A stretch of 64,000 bases of DNA from Rhizobiaceae bacterium (lineage in GTDB: Bacteria; Pseudomonadota; Alphaproteobacteria; Rhizobiales; Rhizobiaceae), in the NCBI GenBank assembly GCA_028281105.1, contig JANQKQ010000051.1, positions 49,027 through 113,026 on the forward strand, read 5' to 3'. The notes under the pieces were generated by a model. The model saw only the letters and a program-made list of their open reading frames with translations, searched no databases and was not told where the DNA came from. This document shows, in pieces, positions 43,767 through 54,458 of the stretch. The translations under genes and the position numbers were made by a program. The stretch's first letter is position 1. Each line of letters begins with the position of its first letter.

Positions 43767-44945
43767 ATGTCCGTCGCGGTCGTCCCCGATGTGCGTGCGA
43801 AAACTGATGCGCCGGCGCCGGGCGGCGGACTACGCATCATCCACTGTTTCCGTTCACCGGTAGGCGGCATCTTCCGTCATGTACGCGATCTGATCGAATA
43901 TCAGCACGCGGCGGGACATGCCGTCGGCATCGTTTGCGACTCGACCACCGGCGGGCGGTTCGAGGAAGACCTGTTCGACCAGATTCGGCCCCAGCTGACA
44001 CTGGGGCTCACCCGAATTCCCATGCGCCGCGCCGTCGGTCCCGGCGACCTGCTGGCGCTGTGGCGCACCTACCGGCACCTGCGCGCAATGGAACCGCACA
44101 TTTTGCATGCACACGGCGCCAAGGGCGGCGCCTACGCGCGCATCATCGGCACGGCGATGCGCGCCAGCGGCGCCAACGTCTCGCGTCTGTATTGTCCGCA
44201 CGGCGGTTCCATCCACTACGACGCGAGCACCCTCGGCGGCCGGGCATATTTTGCGATGGAACGCCTGCTGGGCAAGATGACCGACCGGCTGATTTTCGTC
44301 AGCCGCTACGAGCGAGACGGCTACATAGCCAAGGTCGGCCGTCCCGCGAGCCCGGTCAGCGTAGTTCACAACGGCCTGCGCCCCAGCGAGTACAAGCGCG
44401 TCGCGCAGCAGAAGAACGCCGCGGATTTCCTTTATGTCGGCATGATGCGCGACCTGAAGGGGCCGGATCTGTTCCTTCGCGCGCTCGCCGCCGTGGAGCA
44501 GTCGTCGGGACGGGCACTATCGGCGCACCTGGTTGGCGACGGCCCGGACAAATCCGACTATGTCGCGCTCGCTGAGATGCTTGGTCTGGGCGACCGCGTT
44601 CGGTTTCACCCGGCAATGCCGGCGCGCGAGGCTTTCAAGCTGGCGCGCACCCTGGTGGTGCCTTCACGCGCCGAATCGATGCCCTACATCGTGCTGGAGG
44701 CCATCGCCGCGCAGATGCCGATTGTCGCCACCCGCGTCGGCGGCATACCGGAGATCTTCGAAAACGAGGTCGACGCCCTAGTCGAAGCCGACGATGTCGG
44801 CGCCCTCGCCACCGCCATGGCCGCCGGGCTGGCCAGCAAGAATGCCGCTGCAACCGCGCGCGCGCGCGCCGAACGGTTGAAACGCCGGTTCTCCGTCGAA
44901 ACCATGTCCAAGGCGATAGATCGAGCCTATCGTGAAACCCTTTAA
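43767..44945 (+). CDS. glycosyltransferase family 4 protein
   Basis: A 392-residue GT-B glycosyltransferase. The N-terminal domain has HCFRSPVGGIFRHVRDLIEY with the acceptor-side Gly-rich loop. The C-terminal domain has YVGMMRDLKGPDLFLRALAA, then VPSRAESMPYIVLEAIAAQM and VATRVGGIPEI, which hold the nucleotide-sugar site with its Glu. It adds a sugar to the lipid-linked repeat unit. Which sugar cannot be told. It is 3 bases from the Wza-like gene. Confidence 0.9.
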   Translation: MSVAVVPDVRAKTDAPAPGGGLRIIHCFRSPVGGIFRHVRDLIEYQHAAGHAVGIVCDSTTGGRFEEDLFDQIRPQLTLGLTRIPMRRAVGPGDLLALWRTYRHLRAMEPHILHAHGAKGGAYARIIGTAMRASGANVSRLYCPHGGSIHYDASTLGGRAYFAMERLLGKMTDRLIFVSRYERDGYIAKVGRPASPVSVVHNGLRPSEYKRVAQQKNAADFLYVGMMRDLKGPDLFLRALAAVEQSSGRALSAHLVGDGPDKSDYVALAEMLGLGDRVRFHPAMPAREAFKLARTLVVPSRAESMPYIVLEAIAAQMPIVATRVGGIPEIFENEVDALVEADDVGALATAMAAGLASKNAAATARARAERLKRRFSVETMSKAIDRAYRETL

Positions 44946-45072
44946 GCTCTCGTTAGCCCTATTTCCATTCCGCTCGTTTAGGTTGCACGAAACTCACCGC
45001 GTTCAAGCCAAATTTACCGAAATGGCTTTAGGTGTGGTCGATGTGGGGCGGGATTAGCAGCAGGACGACACC

Positions 45073-46635
45073 ATGAGCGTCAACGAAATGGATCCCAAGG
45101 TGATATTTTCACCCCGTCGGGTGTTGGAAACGGCGCAAGACGGCGCACCGGCGGACGGCGACGGCAATGTAGAAAAGGTAATTGAACTCAACGAACTGGC
45201 CCGGCAGGTGGCCGAGCAGTTCGCAGACGATTCGGTTCCACGCTATCTGGTCATCGGCCTGGTCCGCGTTGCCGAGTTCCTGGGCCTGATGGCGGCGGCC
45301 CTTGTCATCTACGCCGCCTATGTCTGGCCGGGCCCGATTTCCACCAGCGCCTATATGGGCGCCGCAGCGCTGGGCGCCTTCCTCGCGGTCAGCTTCATCC
45401 AGGTGATGGACGGCTACGACATCACCACCATGCGCACGTTCATCGGCCAATGCTCCAAGGCGGTGACCGGCTTCGTGTTCGCTCTGCTGCTGCTGGTGCT
45501 GATCGGGTTCCTCGGCAAGGTCACGGATGATTTCTCACGGGTATGGTTCGCCACCTGGTTTGTGGCCGGCATAGGCTATCTGGCGATTTTCCGCGCCGCG
45601 CTGACTATCTATGTGCACCGCCTGTCCGCCGACGGGCGGCTGGAGCGGCGCGCGGTGATCGTCGGCGGCGGCGAGCCGGCTGCCGATCTTATCCGCCAGC
45701 TGGAGAACCAGCACGCCAACGATATTCGCATCTGCGGCATCTTCGACGACCGTTCCGGCAAGCGATCGCCTCCTGTGGTCGCCGGCTATCCAAAGCTGGG
45801 AACGGTGAGCGAGCTTGTCGAATTCACCCGCCGCGCGCGCATCAACATCCTGATCGTCACCCTGCCGCTGTCGGCGGAAAAGCGCGTTCTGCAGCTGTTG
45901 AAGAAGCTGTGGGTACTGCCGCTCGACATCCGCCTGTCGGCGCACGCCAACAAGCTGCGCTTCCGGCCGCGTTCATACAGCTACGAGGGATCGGTGCCGT
46001 TCCTCGATCTGTTCGACAAGCCGATCGCCGACTGGGACGCGGTCATGAAACGGATATTCGACATCGTGGTCTCGGCGACGGCCATCATCGTGCTTTCCCC
46101 GCTGATGCTCGCCACCGCGATCGCCATCCGGCTGGAAAGCAAGGGCCCGGTCATCTTTCGACAGAAGCGCTTCGGCTTCAACAACGAGGTCATTGATGTG
46201 CTGAAGTTCCGCTCGATGTATCACGAGCACGCCGATCCCCAGGCGAGGAAGGTCGTTACCCGAAACGACCCGAGGGTGACCCGCGTCGGCCGCTTCATCC
46301 GCGCCGCCTCCATCGACGAGTTGCCGCAATTGTTCAATGTTCTGGCCGGCCACCTGTCGCTTGTGGGTCCGCGCCCGCATGCGGTCAACGCCCACACCAG
46401 CAACCAGCTATGGGACGAAGTGGTGGAGGGTTACTTCGCCCGCCACAAGGTCAAGCCGGGCGTTACCGGGTGGGCCCAGGTCAACGGCTGGCGCGGCGAG
46501 GTCGACAATGAGGACAAAATCCGCCAGCGAGTGAACCACGATCTCTACTACATCGAGAACTGGTCGCTGCTGTTCGACCTCTACATCGTGCTGATCACGC
46601 CGTTCAGATTGCTCGACACGGAAAACGCATATTGA
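45073..46635 (+). CDS. undecaprenyl-phosphate glycosyl-1-phosphate transferase (WcaJ-like)
   Basis: Starts the repeat unit by putting the first sugar-phosphate on undecaprenyl phosphate. It has 520 residues. The N-terminal part has about four helices and a CoA-binding-like domain (RRAVIVGGGEPAADLIRQLE). The C-terminal catalytic domain begins MKRIFDIVVSATAIIVLSPL. KFRSM, LRPHAVN-like SLVGPRPHAV and KPGVTGWAQVNGWRGE follow. First sugar probably glucose or galactose, by family. Next gene starts in its stop codon. Confidence 0.92.
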   Translation: MSVNEMDPKVIFSPRRVLETAQDGAPADGDGNVEKVIELNELARQVAEQFADDSVPRYLVIGLVRVAEFLGLMAAALVIYAAYVWPGPISTSAYMGAAALGAFLAVSFIQVMDGYDITTMRTFIGQCSKAVTGFVFALLLLVLIGFLGKVTDDFSRVWFATWFVAGIGYLAIFRAALTIYVHRLSADGRLERRAVIVGGGEPAADLIRQLENQHANDIRICGIFDDRSGKRSPPVVAGYPKLGTVSELVEFTRRARINILIVTLPLSAEKRVLQLLKKLWVLPLDIRLSAHANKLRFRPRSYSYEGSVPFLDLFDKPIADWDAVMKRIFDIVVSATAIIVLSPLMLATAIAIRLESKGPVIFRQKRFGFNNEVIDVLKFRSMYHEHADPQARKVVTRNDPRVTRVGRFIRAASIDELPQLFNVLAGHLSLVGPRPHAVNAHTSNQLWDEVVEGYFARHKVKPGVTGWAQVNGWRGEVDNEDKIRQRVNHDLYYIENWSLLFDLYIVLITPFRLLDTENAY

Positions 46636-47900
46636 GCCTGGCGCCGACAATCACCGTCACCGCGCCGCCGCCGGCATCGAGCGGCGTACCCGCGCGCCGC
46701 TTCGCGATCGTGGGCAAGGCGACCCTGGCGGTCGCGGTGTTCCTGGGTGGTTTCGTCTGGTTCGAGCCGGCGCCCTATGAACTGTTCCTGGCCGGTGTTC
46801 TGGCCATCTGGTTCCTGCTCGGTCTTCCGCTGCCGCGATCGATCCTGCCGATGGTGATCTTCCTGGTCTTGTTCAACGTCGGCGGAGCGCTGTCGACCTC
46901 GCAACTGGCCGACGTCGGTGACGGTCTCCACTATGTTGCGGTCTCGTTCTTCCTGGCGATGACCTCGGTGTTTTTCGCCGCCGCCATCTGCGACGATATG
47001 GGCCGGCTGCGCACGATCTTTCGCGCATATACGGCCGCCGCATTGTTCACCGCCTGCCTCGGCATCGCCGGCTATTTCAATGCGATACCGGGCACCGAGA
47101 TTTTCACACGCTATTCGCGCGCCGCCGGCGGGTTTGAGGATCCCAACGTGTTCGCGCCGTTTCTGGTCGCTCCCCTGCTCTATCTGATCTACGGCGTGTT
47201 CAACCGTTCCGCCGTTTTGGCGCCCGCGCGCATTGCTGCGATTGCGATCCTGATGCTGGCCATCCTCCTCGCGTTCTCCCGCGCGGGCTGGGGCCTCGCC
47301 GTCGTGGCGGTGGCCATGCAGTGGGTGGTGCTGGTGATCAACGAACGCCGACCCGCCGCCCGGGTCAAATACTTCCTGCTGGCCATGCTCGGCGCCGCGG
47401 CGGCGGTTGTGATGATTATCGTGGCTTTGCAGTTCGAGGCGGTCTCATCCTTGTTCAATGAGCGCGCCCAACTCGTCCAGACCTACGACGCAGGCCAATC
47501 CGGCCGCTTCGGCCGACATCTGATCGGCCTCGATCTGGCACTCACCCATCCCCTGGGCCTGGGACCGCTGGCCTTTGGCCAGCTTGCCGGGGGCGACACC
47601 CACAACAACTGGGTCAAGGCCCTGATGGCCTATGGCTGGCTCGGCTTCGTCGCCTATAACGGCTTGATAATCTGGACGATCGCGGCGGGCTTCAAGCTGC
47701 TGTTCGCCGCCCGTCCCTGGCAGCCATATCTACAGATCGCCTATGTGATGTTCATCGGCCACATCATGATCTCGCTGGTGATCGACACCGACCACTGGCG
47801 CCATTTCTATCTGATGATCGGCATCATCTGGGGTTGCGTTGCGCTGGAGACGCGCTGGCGCCGGCACGCAGCCCGCTCCGCCCAAGCATTTGGCGGCTGA
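46632..47900 (+). CDS. O-antigen ligase / Wzy-type polymerase-like membrane protein
   Basis: A 422-residue protein with about 10 to 11 helices. The periplasmic loop with RYSRAAGGFEDPNVFAPFLV and the later LGLGPLAFGQLAGGDTHNNW carries the PF04932-type Arg and His. It is likely the polymerase joining repeat units, or a ligase. The start is TTG at 46632, overlapping the previous stop (TTGA). No Wzx flippase is present in this cluster. Confidence 0.82.
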   Translation: MSLAPTITVTAPPPASSGVPARRFAIVGKATLAVAVFLGGFVWFEPAPYELFLAGVLAIWFLLGLPLPRSILPMVIFLVLFNVGGALSTSQLADVGDGLHYVAVSFFLAMTSVFFAAAICDDMGRLRTIFRAYTAAALFTACLGIAGYFNAIPGTEIFTRYSRAAGGFEDPNVFAPFLVAPLLYLIYGVFNRSAVLAPARIAAIAILMLAILLAFSRAGWGLAVVAVAMQWVVLVINERRPAARVKYFLLAMLGAAAAVVMIIVALQFEAVSSLFNERAQLVQTYDAGQSGRFGRHLIGLDLALTHPLGLGPLAFGQLAGGDTHNNWVKALMAYGWLGFVAYNGLIIWTIAAGFKLLFAARPWQPYLQIAYVMFIGHIMISLVIDTDHWRHFYLMIGIIWGCVALETRWRRHAARSAQAFGG

Positions 47901-48006
47901 CGCCGCGACGACACATATCGCTGTCGGTTTTGGTGCGGCGTGCTAAAGCTGATGATGGTGGTGCTAACATCACCCCAATTGGCCTCCCTGTGGAAACGAA
48001 CGTTCG

Positions 48007-48704
48007 ATGGGCGATCTGCTCGAAGGACTGGCGCGCGCGGCTGCGCTGATCGTCTCGCTCGACGGTGAACTTGCCGGCATCGTCGCGCGCTCGCTGCAGG
48101 TGACCGTCAGTGCGGTGGCGATCGCCGCGGCAATCGGCGTGCCGCTGGGAGCGCTTCTCGCCATCCGCCGCTTCGCCTTCCGCCGCACCACCATCGCCAT
48201 ATTGAACGCCCTGATGGGCCTGCCGCCGGTGGTCGTCGGCCTCATCGTCTATCTGCTGTTGTCGCGCTCGGGCCCGTTCGGCGTGTTCGGCCTGCTGTTC
48301 ACGCCAACGGCAATGATCATCGCCCAGGTGATCATCGTGACGCCGATCATCGCCTCTCTCACCCATCAGACAATCCGCGATTTGTGGGTCGACTATCACG
48401 ATCTGCTGATTTCGCTGGGCGCCAGCAGAACCCAGCGCATCATCACGCTCATCTTCGATGCGCGTCGCGCGCTGCTGACCGCCACGCTCGCCGGCTTCGG
48501 CCGGGCCATCGGAGAGGTCGGCGCCATCATGATCGTCGGCGGCAACATCGATCAGGTCACCCGGGTGCTGACCACGGCCATCGCGCTGGAAACCGGCAAG
48601 GGTGACTTCGCGCTGGCCCTTGCCCTGGGCTTCGTGCTGATCGCGTTGACCATCGCAATCAACCTGTCGATCCACTTCCTTTCGCGCACCGAGCGCAGCG
48701 CACG

Positions 48705-48711
<7 letters not shown>
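48007..48711 (+). CDS. tupB: tungstate ABC transporter permease
   Basis: A 234-residue membrane permease with about five to six helices. The ATPase-contact EAA loop reads YHDLLISLGASRTQRIITLI near residue 138. GFGRAIGEVGAIMIVGGNID follows, typical of tungstate/molybdate/sulfate permeases. The assignment to tungstate rests on the gene order with a TupA-type binding protein. It starts the operon and overlaps tupC by 7 bases. Confidence 0.9.
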
Positions 48712-49414
<703 letters not shown>

Positions 49415-49418
<4 letters not shown>

Positions 49419-50257
49419 GATATTTACGCGCCGTCCTGTTCGCCGCGCTATTGCTCGCGGTCCAAACCGCCGCGGTGGCTGCCAAAGCCGATACCATCCG
49501 CATTGCGGTCACCACCTCGTTCGAGAATTCGGGCCTTGCCGATGCGCTGCTGCCGCGCCTGCTCGCCGACACCGGCGTCCAGGTACACCTGTTGGTGGTC
49601 GGCACCGGTCAGGCGCTGGCGCTGGCGCGGCGCGGCGATGTGGATGCGGTGCTGGTGCATTCTCGCGAAGCCGAGGAACGGCTGGTGGCCGACGGTTTCG
49701 CCACCCATCGCCGGCCAATCATGACCAACGACTTCCTGATTGTCGGCCCTGCCCACGATCCAGCCGGGTTGAAGCGGTCGCCAACTGCGACGCAGGCGCT
49801 ATCTGCGATCCATGAACAGGCTGTGCCGTTTGTCAGTCGCGGCGACGATTCGGGCACCCATAGACGCGAGCTCAGTCTGTGGCGGACGGCCGGATTGTCG
49901 CCCGACGTGTTCGACATCTCTTGGTATCGCGAAGCCGGCAGCGGTATGGGAGCAACCCTGAATATCGCCGCCGCCCTTCAAGCACACACGCTCACCGACC
50001 GTGGATCCTGGCTCAATTTCGCCAACAAGCGCGATCTGGCGGTCCTGTTCGAGGGCGGCCCCGCGCTCGTCAACCCTTACGCTTTCCTGCCGGTCAGTTC
50101 CGCCCGACACCCACACGTGAAGGCGGCTAACGTCGCGAAAGTGGAGGCGTGGCTCGCCGGCCCGATGGGCCAAAACGCAATCAGCGAATACCGCATCGAC
50201 GGCGTCGCGCCTTTCGCCCCTGACGGGTCGCCCGCGTCCACCGCAACGGGCGGATAG
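49415..50257 (+). CDS. tupA: tungstate-binding periplasmic protein
   Basis: A 280-residue binding protein with a signal peptide (up to about VAAKA, 25). The oxyanion site residues are in ATTTS-like VTTSFENSGLADAL and VSRGDDSGTHRRELSLW. RPIMTNDFLIVGPAHDPAGL is the family's middle signature. TupA binds tungstate tightly and favours it over molybdate. Tungsten enzymes such as formate dehydrogenase are the usual users, but none is in the window. It is last in the tupBCA order. Confidence 0.9.
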
Positions 50258-50297
50258 AACAGCGCTTCATCCAACGCCTGTTCCACCGAGCCGCGGC

Positions 50298-50789
50298 CTA
50301 CAGATCCCGCAACCGGGAACGGATATATTTCGACGCCGAGCGGAAATGGCTGGGCCCGGCCGCCTCCGCCCATCGCCCGGTGGTCCAGTTGTTGTTCGCC
50401 CCCTTCATCGGACCGCCGTAGAGCTCGTCTTCCGAATGCGCCTCGATGAAATCGGTAAGCCGCCGCCACGCATCCTGCAGCGCGTTACGGGCATCCCGCC
50501 AGTTCATGTCGGCCTGGCGAACCCGCAATTCGGCATTGTAACGCTTCAGATCGTTCCACTTGTAGCCTTCGGCGGGAAAGTGAACCGGCCTGCCGGCCTG
50601 GCCGTCGGCGTACCAGCCCAGGAACAGATCGATCCAATGGGCGCGATGGCCGATCAGGTCTTTGATGGACGTATCATCGTCATCTTTGACGAGCGCGACC
50701 GCTTCATCGACGCCGTCGATGAGCTTGCGCAGCTTGTCGAACTCCTTTCGTGCGACCTCCAACAGTTCAGCTTTGCTCGTCGCAACCAT
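50298..50789 (-). CDS. ClbS/DfsB-family four-helix-bundle protein
   Basis: A 163-residue protein of the DinB-like ClbS/DfsB family. The helix with KDLIGHRAHWIDLFLGWYAD places the His conserved in the family. PAEGYKWNDLKRYNAELRVR and NNWTTGRWAEAAGPSHFRSA follow. ClbS protects colibactin producers as a cyclopropane hydrolase. Most homologues have unknown targets, and there is no colibactin cluster here. Convergent with tupA. Confidence 0.82.
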   Translation of the reverse strand: MVATSKAELLEVARKEFDKLRKLIDGVDEAVALVKDDDDTSIKDLIGHRAHWIDLFLGWYADGQAGRPVHFPAEGYKWNDLKRYNAELRVRQADMNWRDARNALQDAWRRLTDFIEAHSEDELYGGPMKGANNNWTTGRWAEAAGPSHFRSASKYIRSRLRDL

Positions 50790-50948
50790 AGGCCATCCAC
50801 TCCTTCGCCTGCGACGATCCTAAGCCGGTGCGAGGGCATCAAACCTTGATCGTGATCAAATCGCGAAGCGAAAGCCCGGCTTCCGAGCCTTCATGACGAA
50901 GTTGAAGGTGAGCAGGAAGGCCCGCAATGCGAGTGGATCGCCGTGCCT

Positions 50949-52061
50949 TCAGATCCCCAACCGCTCGGCTACCATGGCAGCGATGCCGCGATAGGCTTCG
51001 GCATGCGGTCCGTCCGGCTCGCTCGTGACGATCGGGGTGCCGGCGTCGGAATGGGTGCGGATGTCGATGGCCAGCGGCACCGCGCCCAGGAAGGGTACGC
51101 CCGATTTGTCCGCCTCTTCCCTCGCCCCGCCATGGCCGAAGATCTCGGTTACCTCGCCGCATTTGGGGCAGGCGAAGGTGCTCATGTTCTCCACGATGCC
51201 CAGCAGCGGCACATCCACCTTGGCGAACATCGCCATGCCCTTGCGCGCATCGATCAGCGCCAGGTCCTGCGGCGTGGAGACGATCACCGCACCGGAAAGC
51301 GGCACCTGCTGCGCCATCGTCAGCTGCGCATCGCCGGTTCCCGGCGGCATGTCGACCACCAGCACATCGAGCTTGCCCCACGCCACCTCGCGCAGCATCT
51401 GGGTGAGCGCGGATATCACCATCGGTCCGCGCCAGACCACCGGCGCTCCTTCATCGACAAGGAAGCCCATGGACATCACCTTCAACCCATGCGCATCGAT
51501 CGGCGTCATGGTCTTGTCGTCCAGTGCGGTAGGCCGCTCGGCGGTGCCCAGCAGCCGCGGCATCGACGGCCCGTATATATCGGCGTCCAGCACGCCGACA
51601 TTGAGTCCGCGGGCGGCAAGCGCCAGCGCCAGATTGACCGAGGTGGTCGACTTGCCCACACCGCCCTTGCCCGAGGCGACCGCGATGATGTGATCGATGC
51701 CGGGTACGGGAGCTTTCTTCGGCAGCCGTGCCGAGGCTTCGGGTTTGTGACGATGGCCCGGCTTGGCGACGACCGGCGAACCGACCGGCCCGTCGGGTGC
51801 GGGCGAGCCGCCGGTCCGCTCCGCGGTTAGCGCGACCATCGCCTTTTCCACCCCGTCTAGCGCCTCGACGGCCTGCTGCGCGGCCGCGCGCAACGGCTCC
51901 ATCTTCTGGGCGCTGGCCGCCGGTACGGTCAGCGCAAACACCACCTTGCCGCCGTCGATGAACACGTCGGATACCATTCCGCGCGCAACGATATCGCCGC
52001 CGCCGACCGGATCGTGAACGCGGCTTAGCGCCGCCAATACTGTATCGCGTGTAATGCTCAA
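50949..52061 (-). CDS. mrp: Mrp/NBP35-type iron-sulfur carrier ATPase
   Basis: A 370-residue P-loop ATPase thought to hold and pass on iron-sulfur clusters. The DUF59-like N-terminal domain is at 1 to 90. A Pro/His-rich linker follows. The deviant Walker A is VASGKGGVGKSTTSVNLALA near residue 127. VLDADIYGPSMPRLLG is next, then VVDMPPGTGDAQLT. The cluster ligands are in CPKCGEV near residue 293. The start is taken as TTG at 52061, since the frame has no nearby ATG and continues into tRNA-Pro upstream. No strong ribosome-binding site is seen. Confidence 0.92.
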   Translation of the reverse strand: MSITRDTVLAALSRVHDPVGGGDIVARGMVSDVFIDGGKVVFALTVPAASAQKMEPLRAAAQQAVEALDGVEKAMVALTAERTGGSPAPDGPVGSPVVAKPGHRHKPEASARLPKKAPVPGIDHIIAVASGKGGVGKSTTSVNLALALAARGLNVGVLDADIYGPSMPRLLGTAERPTALDDKTMTPIDAHGLKVMSMGFLVDEGAPVVWRGPMVISALTQMLREVAWGKLDVLVVDMPPGTGDAQLTMAQQVPLSGAVIVSTPQDLALIDARKGMAMFAKVDVPLLGIVENMSTFACPKCGEVTEIFGHGGAREEADKSGVPFLGAVPLAIDIRTHSDAGTPIVTSEPDGPHAEAYRGIAAMVAERLGI

Positions 52062-52153
52062 GGGGGTGAGGCCGAATAGAAGATGCGCCCGCCAAGCGTG
52101 GGGCCTTGGAGATAGGTTTTCAAGCCCTGACTTGATGCAATTGCGCGGAGAGA

Positions 52154-52230
52154 TGGTCGGAGCGAGAGGATTCGAACCTCCGACCCCCTGCACCCCATGC
52201 AGGTGCGCTACCAGGCTGCGCCACGCTCCG
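52154..52230 (-). tRNA. tRNA-Pro (GGG)
   Basis: A 77-base cloverleaf with encoded CCA. The acceptor CGGAGCG pairs perfectly with CGCTCCG. The anticodon stem CCTGC/GCAGG encloses ATGGGGT, giving GGG. The discriminator base is A. It lies between mrp and the MerR gene. Confidence 0.96.
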
Positions 52231-52318
52231 GACCGGGACAAACTATAGAGGAATTCGCACCATGGGCAAGCGAGCGCAGGCCGGGCGCCAGCGGTAACCC
52301 CGCCCCCCCGTCAAAGGA

Positions 52319-52858
52319 CTAGCGCACCTGATCCAACAGTCGCTTGCATTCGAGAAGTTCGTATAGCGTAGCCTGCAGGCTGCGACGCTCGTCGTCGGAG
52401 ATCGAAAGTCCGTCGGGCGTCCTTGATCCGGCCTTGTCCTTACCGCGCAGCCGGTCGAGAAGGCCGGGCCCCGCCTCGTCCGCCGCCTCGGCGGTGATCT
52501 GGGAGACCGGCACGGCTTGCTTGCCGCCATTATCGGCGCTGGCGGGGGCGGGTCGGGCAACCATGTCGGAGGTATCCTCGCCGCGCCCGGTGGCGATGAC
52601 GAAACGCACGCCGTGATCCTTGAAAAGGCGCTGCACCCCGCGAATGGTATATCCCTCATCGTACAGCAGGTGGCGAATGCCGCGCAGCAGATCGACGTCG
52701 TCGGGACGGTAATAGCGCCGGCCGCCGCCGCGCTTCATCGGCTTTATCTGGCTGAACCGGGATTCCCAGAAGCGCAGCACATGCTGGGGAAGATCGAGAT
52801 CTTCTGCGACTTCGGAGATGGTGCGGAAGGCATCGGGGCTTTTGGTCACGTGAAGCAC
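52319..52858 (-). CDS. MerR-family regulator next to ihfA
   Basis: A 179-residue MerR protein. The winged helix is [20 protein letters not shown] with [20 protein letters not shown]. Then come a Pro/Ala-rich spacer and a C-terminal segment [20 protein letters not shown]. Lacks an obvious ligand domain. This gene commonly sits after plsX-fabH-ihfA in Rhizobiales; its targets are unknown. Same strand as ihfA, 90-base gap. Confidence 0.85.
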   Translation of the reverse strand: MLHVTKSPDAFRTISEVAEDLDLPQHVLRFWESRFSQIKPMKRGGGRRYYRPDDVDLLRGIRHLLYDEGYTIRGVQRLFKDHGVRFVIATGRGEDTSDMVARPAPASADNGGKQAVPVSQITAEAADEAGPGLLDRLRGKDKAGSRTPDGLSISDDERRSLQATLYELLECKRLLDQVR

Positions 52859-52948
52859 CTCACATCGCGCTGTGGCGCGTCCGAACCGCCCTGGCGATTG
52901 TCGCCGCTACTCAAGCACAAAGTTGGAGCCCCCGACTCCGCGGGTATC

Positions 52949-53266
52949 TTAAACCTTTTTTTGGGCGTCTCGACAACCTTCGAGCACCGCCTTTTTCAGG
53001 ATGTTGGATGGTTTGAATACCATCACCGTGCGCGGCGTTATCGGCACCTCCACGCCGGTCTTGGGATTGCGTCCGATGCGCTCCTTCTTCTCGCGCACCA
53101 CGAACGACCCGAAAGATGACAGCTTGACCGCTTCCCCGTTGACCACCGTATCGCGTATCGTGTCGAGCACCATCTCGACCAACTCAGCGGACTCCGTACG
53201 CGACAGCCCCACCTTCTGGTACACCGCCTCGCACAAATCGACGCGGGTGAGTGTTTTTGCCCCCAT
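52949..53266 (-). CDS. ihfA: integration host factor alpha subunit
   Basis: DNA-bending nucleoid protein, 105 residues. Begins [20 protein letters not shown]. The DNA-binding arm is [20 protein letters not shown] with the intercalating Pro. The start at 53266 gives the family length. The extension upstream is rejected as non-coding in style. In order after plsX and fabH as usual in alphaproteobacteria. It forms a heterodimer with IHF beta, which is not in the window. Confidence 0.94.
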   Translation of the reverse strand: MGAKTLTRVDLCEAVYQKVGLSRTESAELVEMVLDTIRDTVVNGEAVKLSSFGSFVVREKKERIGRNPKTGVEVPITPRTVMVFKPSNILKKAVLEGCRDAQKKV

Positions 53267-53486
53267 CTTTACCAACCGCTTCCGTTCCCAACTGCACTCG
53301 TCCCGCCCCTCGTGGGGACCACCGGCATATGCAGGTCGACCCGTTGACCGGTTCTTTGCCAACCCGCAATTGCTGCAACCGCCGATGCGCAACCACGCCG
53401 ACTAACTATATCGACCGGCACTCAAAAATCAAAAAGAATCTGGATATTAGGTGACGAGGTGGATTTGACGGGCCAACTTGCAACAC

Positions 53487-54458
53487 CTACCAGCGCAGCA
53501 GCAGCGATCCCCAGGTGAACCCGCCGCCCATCGCCTCCAGCATCACCAGGTCGCCACGCTTGATCCTGCCGTCACCCACCGCCTCGCAAAGCGCCAGGGG
53601 AATCGACGCGGCCGACGTGTTGCCGTGCCGGTCGACGGTGATGATCACCTTGGAAGGATCGATGCCGAGCTTTCGCGCCGAAGCATCGATGATTCGCTTG
53701 TTGGCCTGATGCGGCACGAACCAGTCCAAATCGCGCGAGGTCAGCCCGGTCGCCGCATACGCCGCCTCGATCACATCGGCGATCATGGCCACCGCATGAC
53801 GGAAGACCTCCCGTCCCTCCATGCGCAGATAGCCGACGGTGCCCGTAGACGACGGCCCGCCGTCCACATAAAGCTTGTCCTTGTGTGCGCCATCGGAACG
53901 CAAATGCGCGGTAAGAATTCCGCGATCGCCATTGGTGCCGGCCTGTTCGCTCGATTCGACCACCACCGCACCGGCGCCGTCGCCGAACAACACGCAGGTC
54001 GAGCGGTCCTCCCAGTCCAGGATGCGCGAAAACGTCTCCGCTCCGATCACCAGCACCCGCTTGGCGAACCCGGTGCGGATGTACTGGTCCGCCGTGGTCA
54101 GCGCGAAGATGAAGCCCGTGCACACCGCCTGGCTGTCGAAGGCCGCGCCATGATCCATGCCCAACCGGTGCTGAACCTCGACGGCGGTTGCCGGAAACGT
54201 ATTGTTCGGGGTCGAGGTGGCCAGGATGATCAGATCAAGGTCGGCGGCGGTTACGCCGGCGTCCGCCATCGCTTCTCGCGCCGCCTTCTCGGCCAGATCG
54301 GCGGTGGTCTCTCCTTCTGCCGCGATATGGCGCTGGCGAATGCCGGTGCGCTGCACGATCCACTCGTCGCTGGTTTCGACGATGCCCTCGAAGTCGGTGT
54401 TCTTCATCACCCGCTCGGGTGAATACGAGCCGCAACCCGTGATAACCGATCTGATCAT
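53487..54458 (-). CDS. fabH: beta-ketoacyl-ACP synthase III
   Basis: Starts fatty acid synthesis by condensing acetyl-CoA with malonyl-ACP. It has 323 residues. The catalytic Cys is in [14 protein letters not shown] near residue 113. The His is in [13 protein letters not shown] near residue 250, and the Asn is in [13 protein letters not shown] near residue 280. Its ATG overlaps the plsX stop by 4 bases. Confidence 0.95.
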   Translation of the reverse strand: MIRSVITGCGSYSPERVMKNTDFEGIVETSDEWIVQRTGIRQRHIAAEGETTADLAEKAAREAMADAGVTAADLDLIILATSTPNNTFPATAVEVQHRLGMDHGAAFDSQAVCTGFIFALTTADQYIRTGFAKRVLVIGAETFSRILDWEDRSTCVLFGDGAGAVVVESSEQAGTNGDRGILTAHLRSDGAHKDKLYVDGGPSSTGTVGYLRMEGREVFRHAVAMIADVIEAAYAATGLTSRDLDWFVPHQANKRIIDASARKLGIDPSKVIITVDRHGNTSAASIPLALCEAVGDGRIKRGDLVMLEAMGGGFTWGSLLLRW

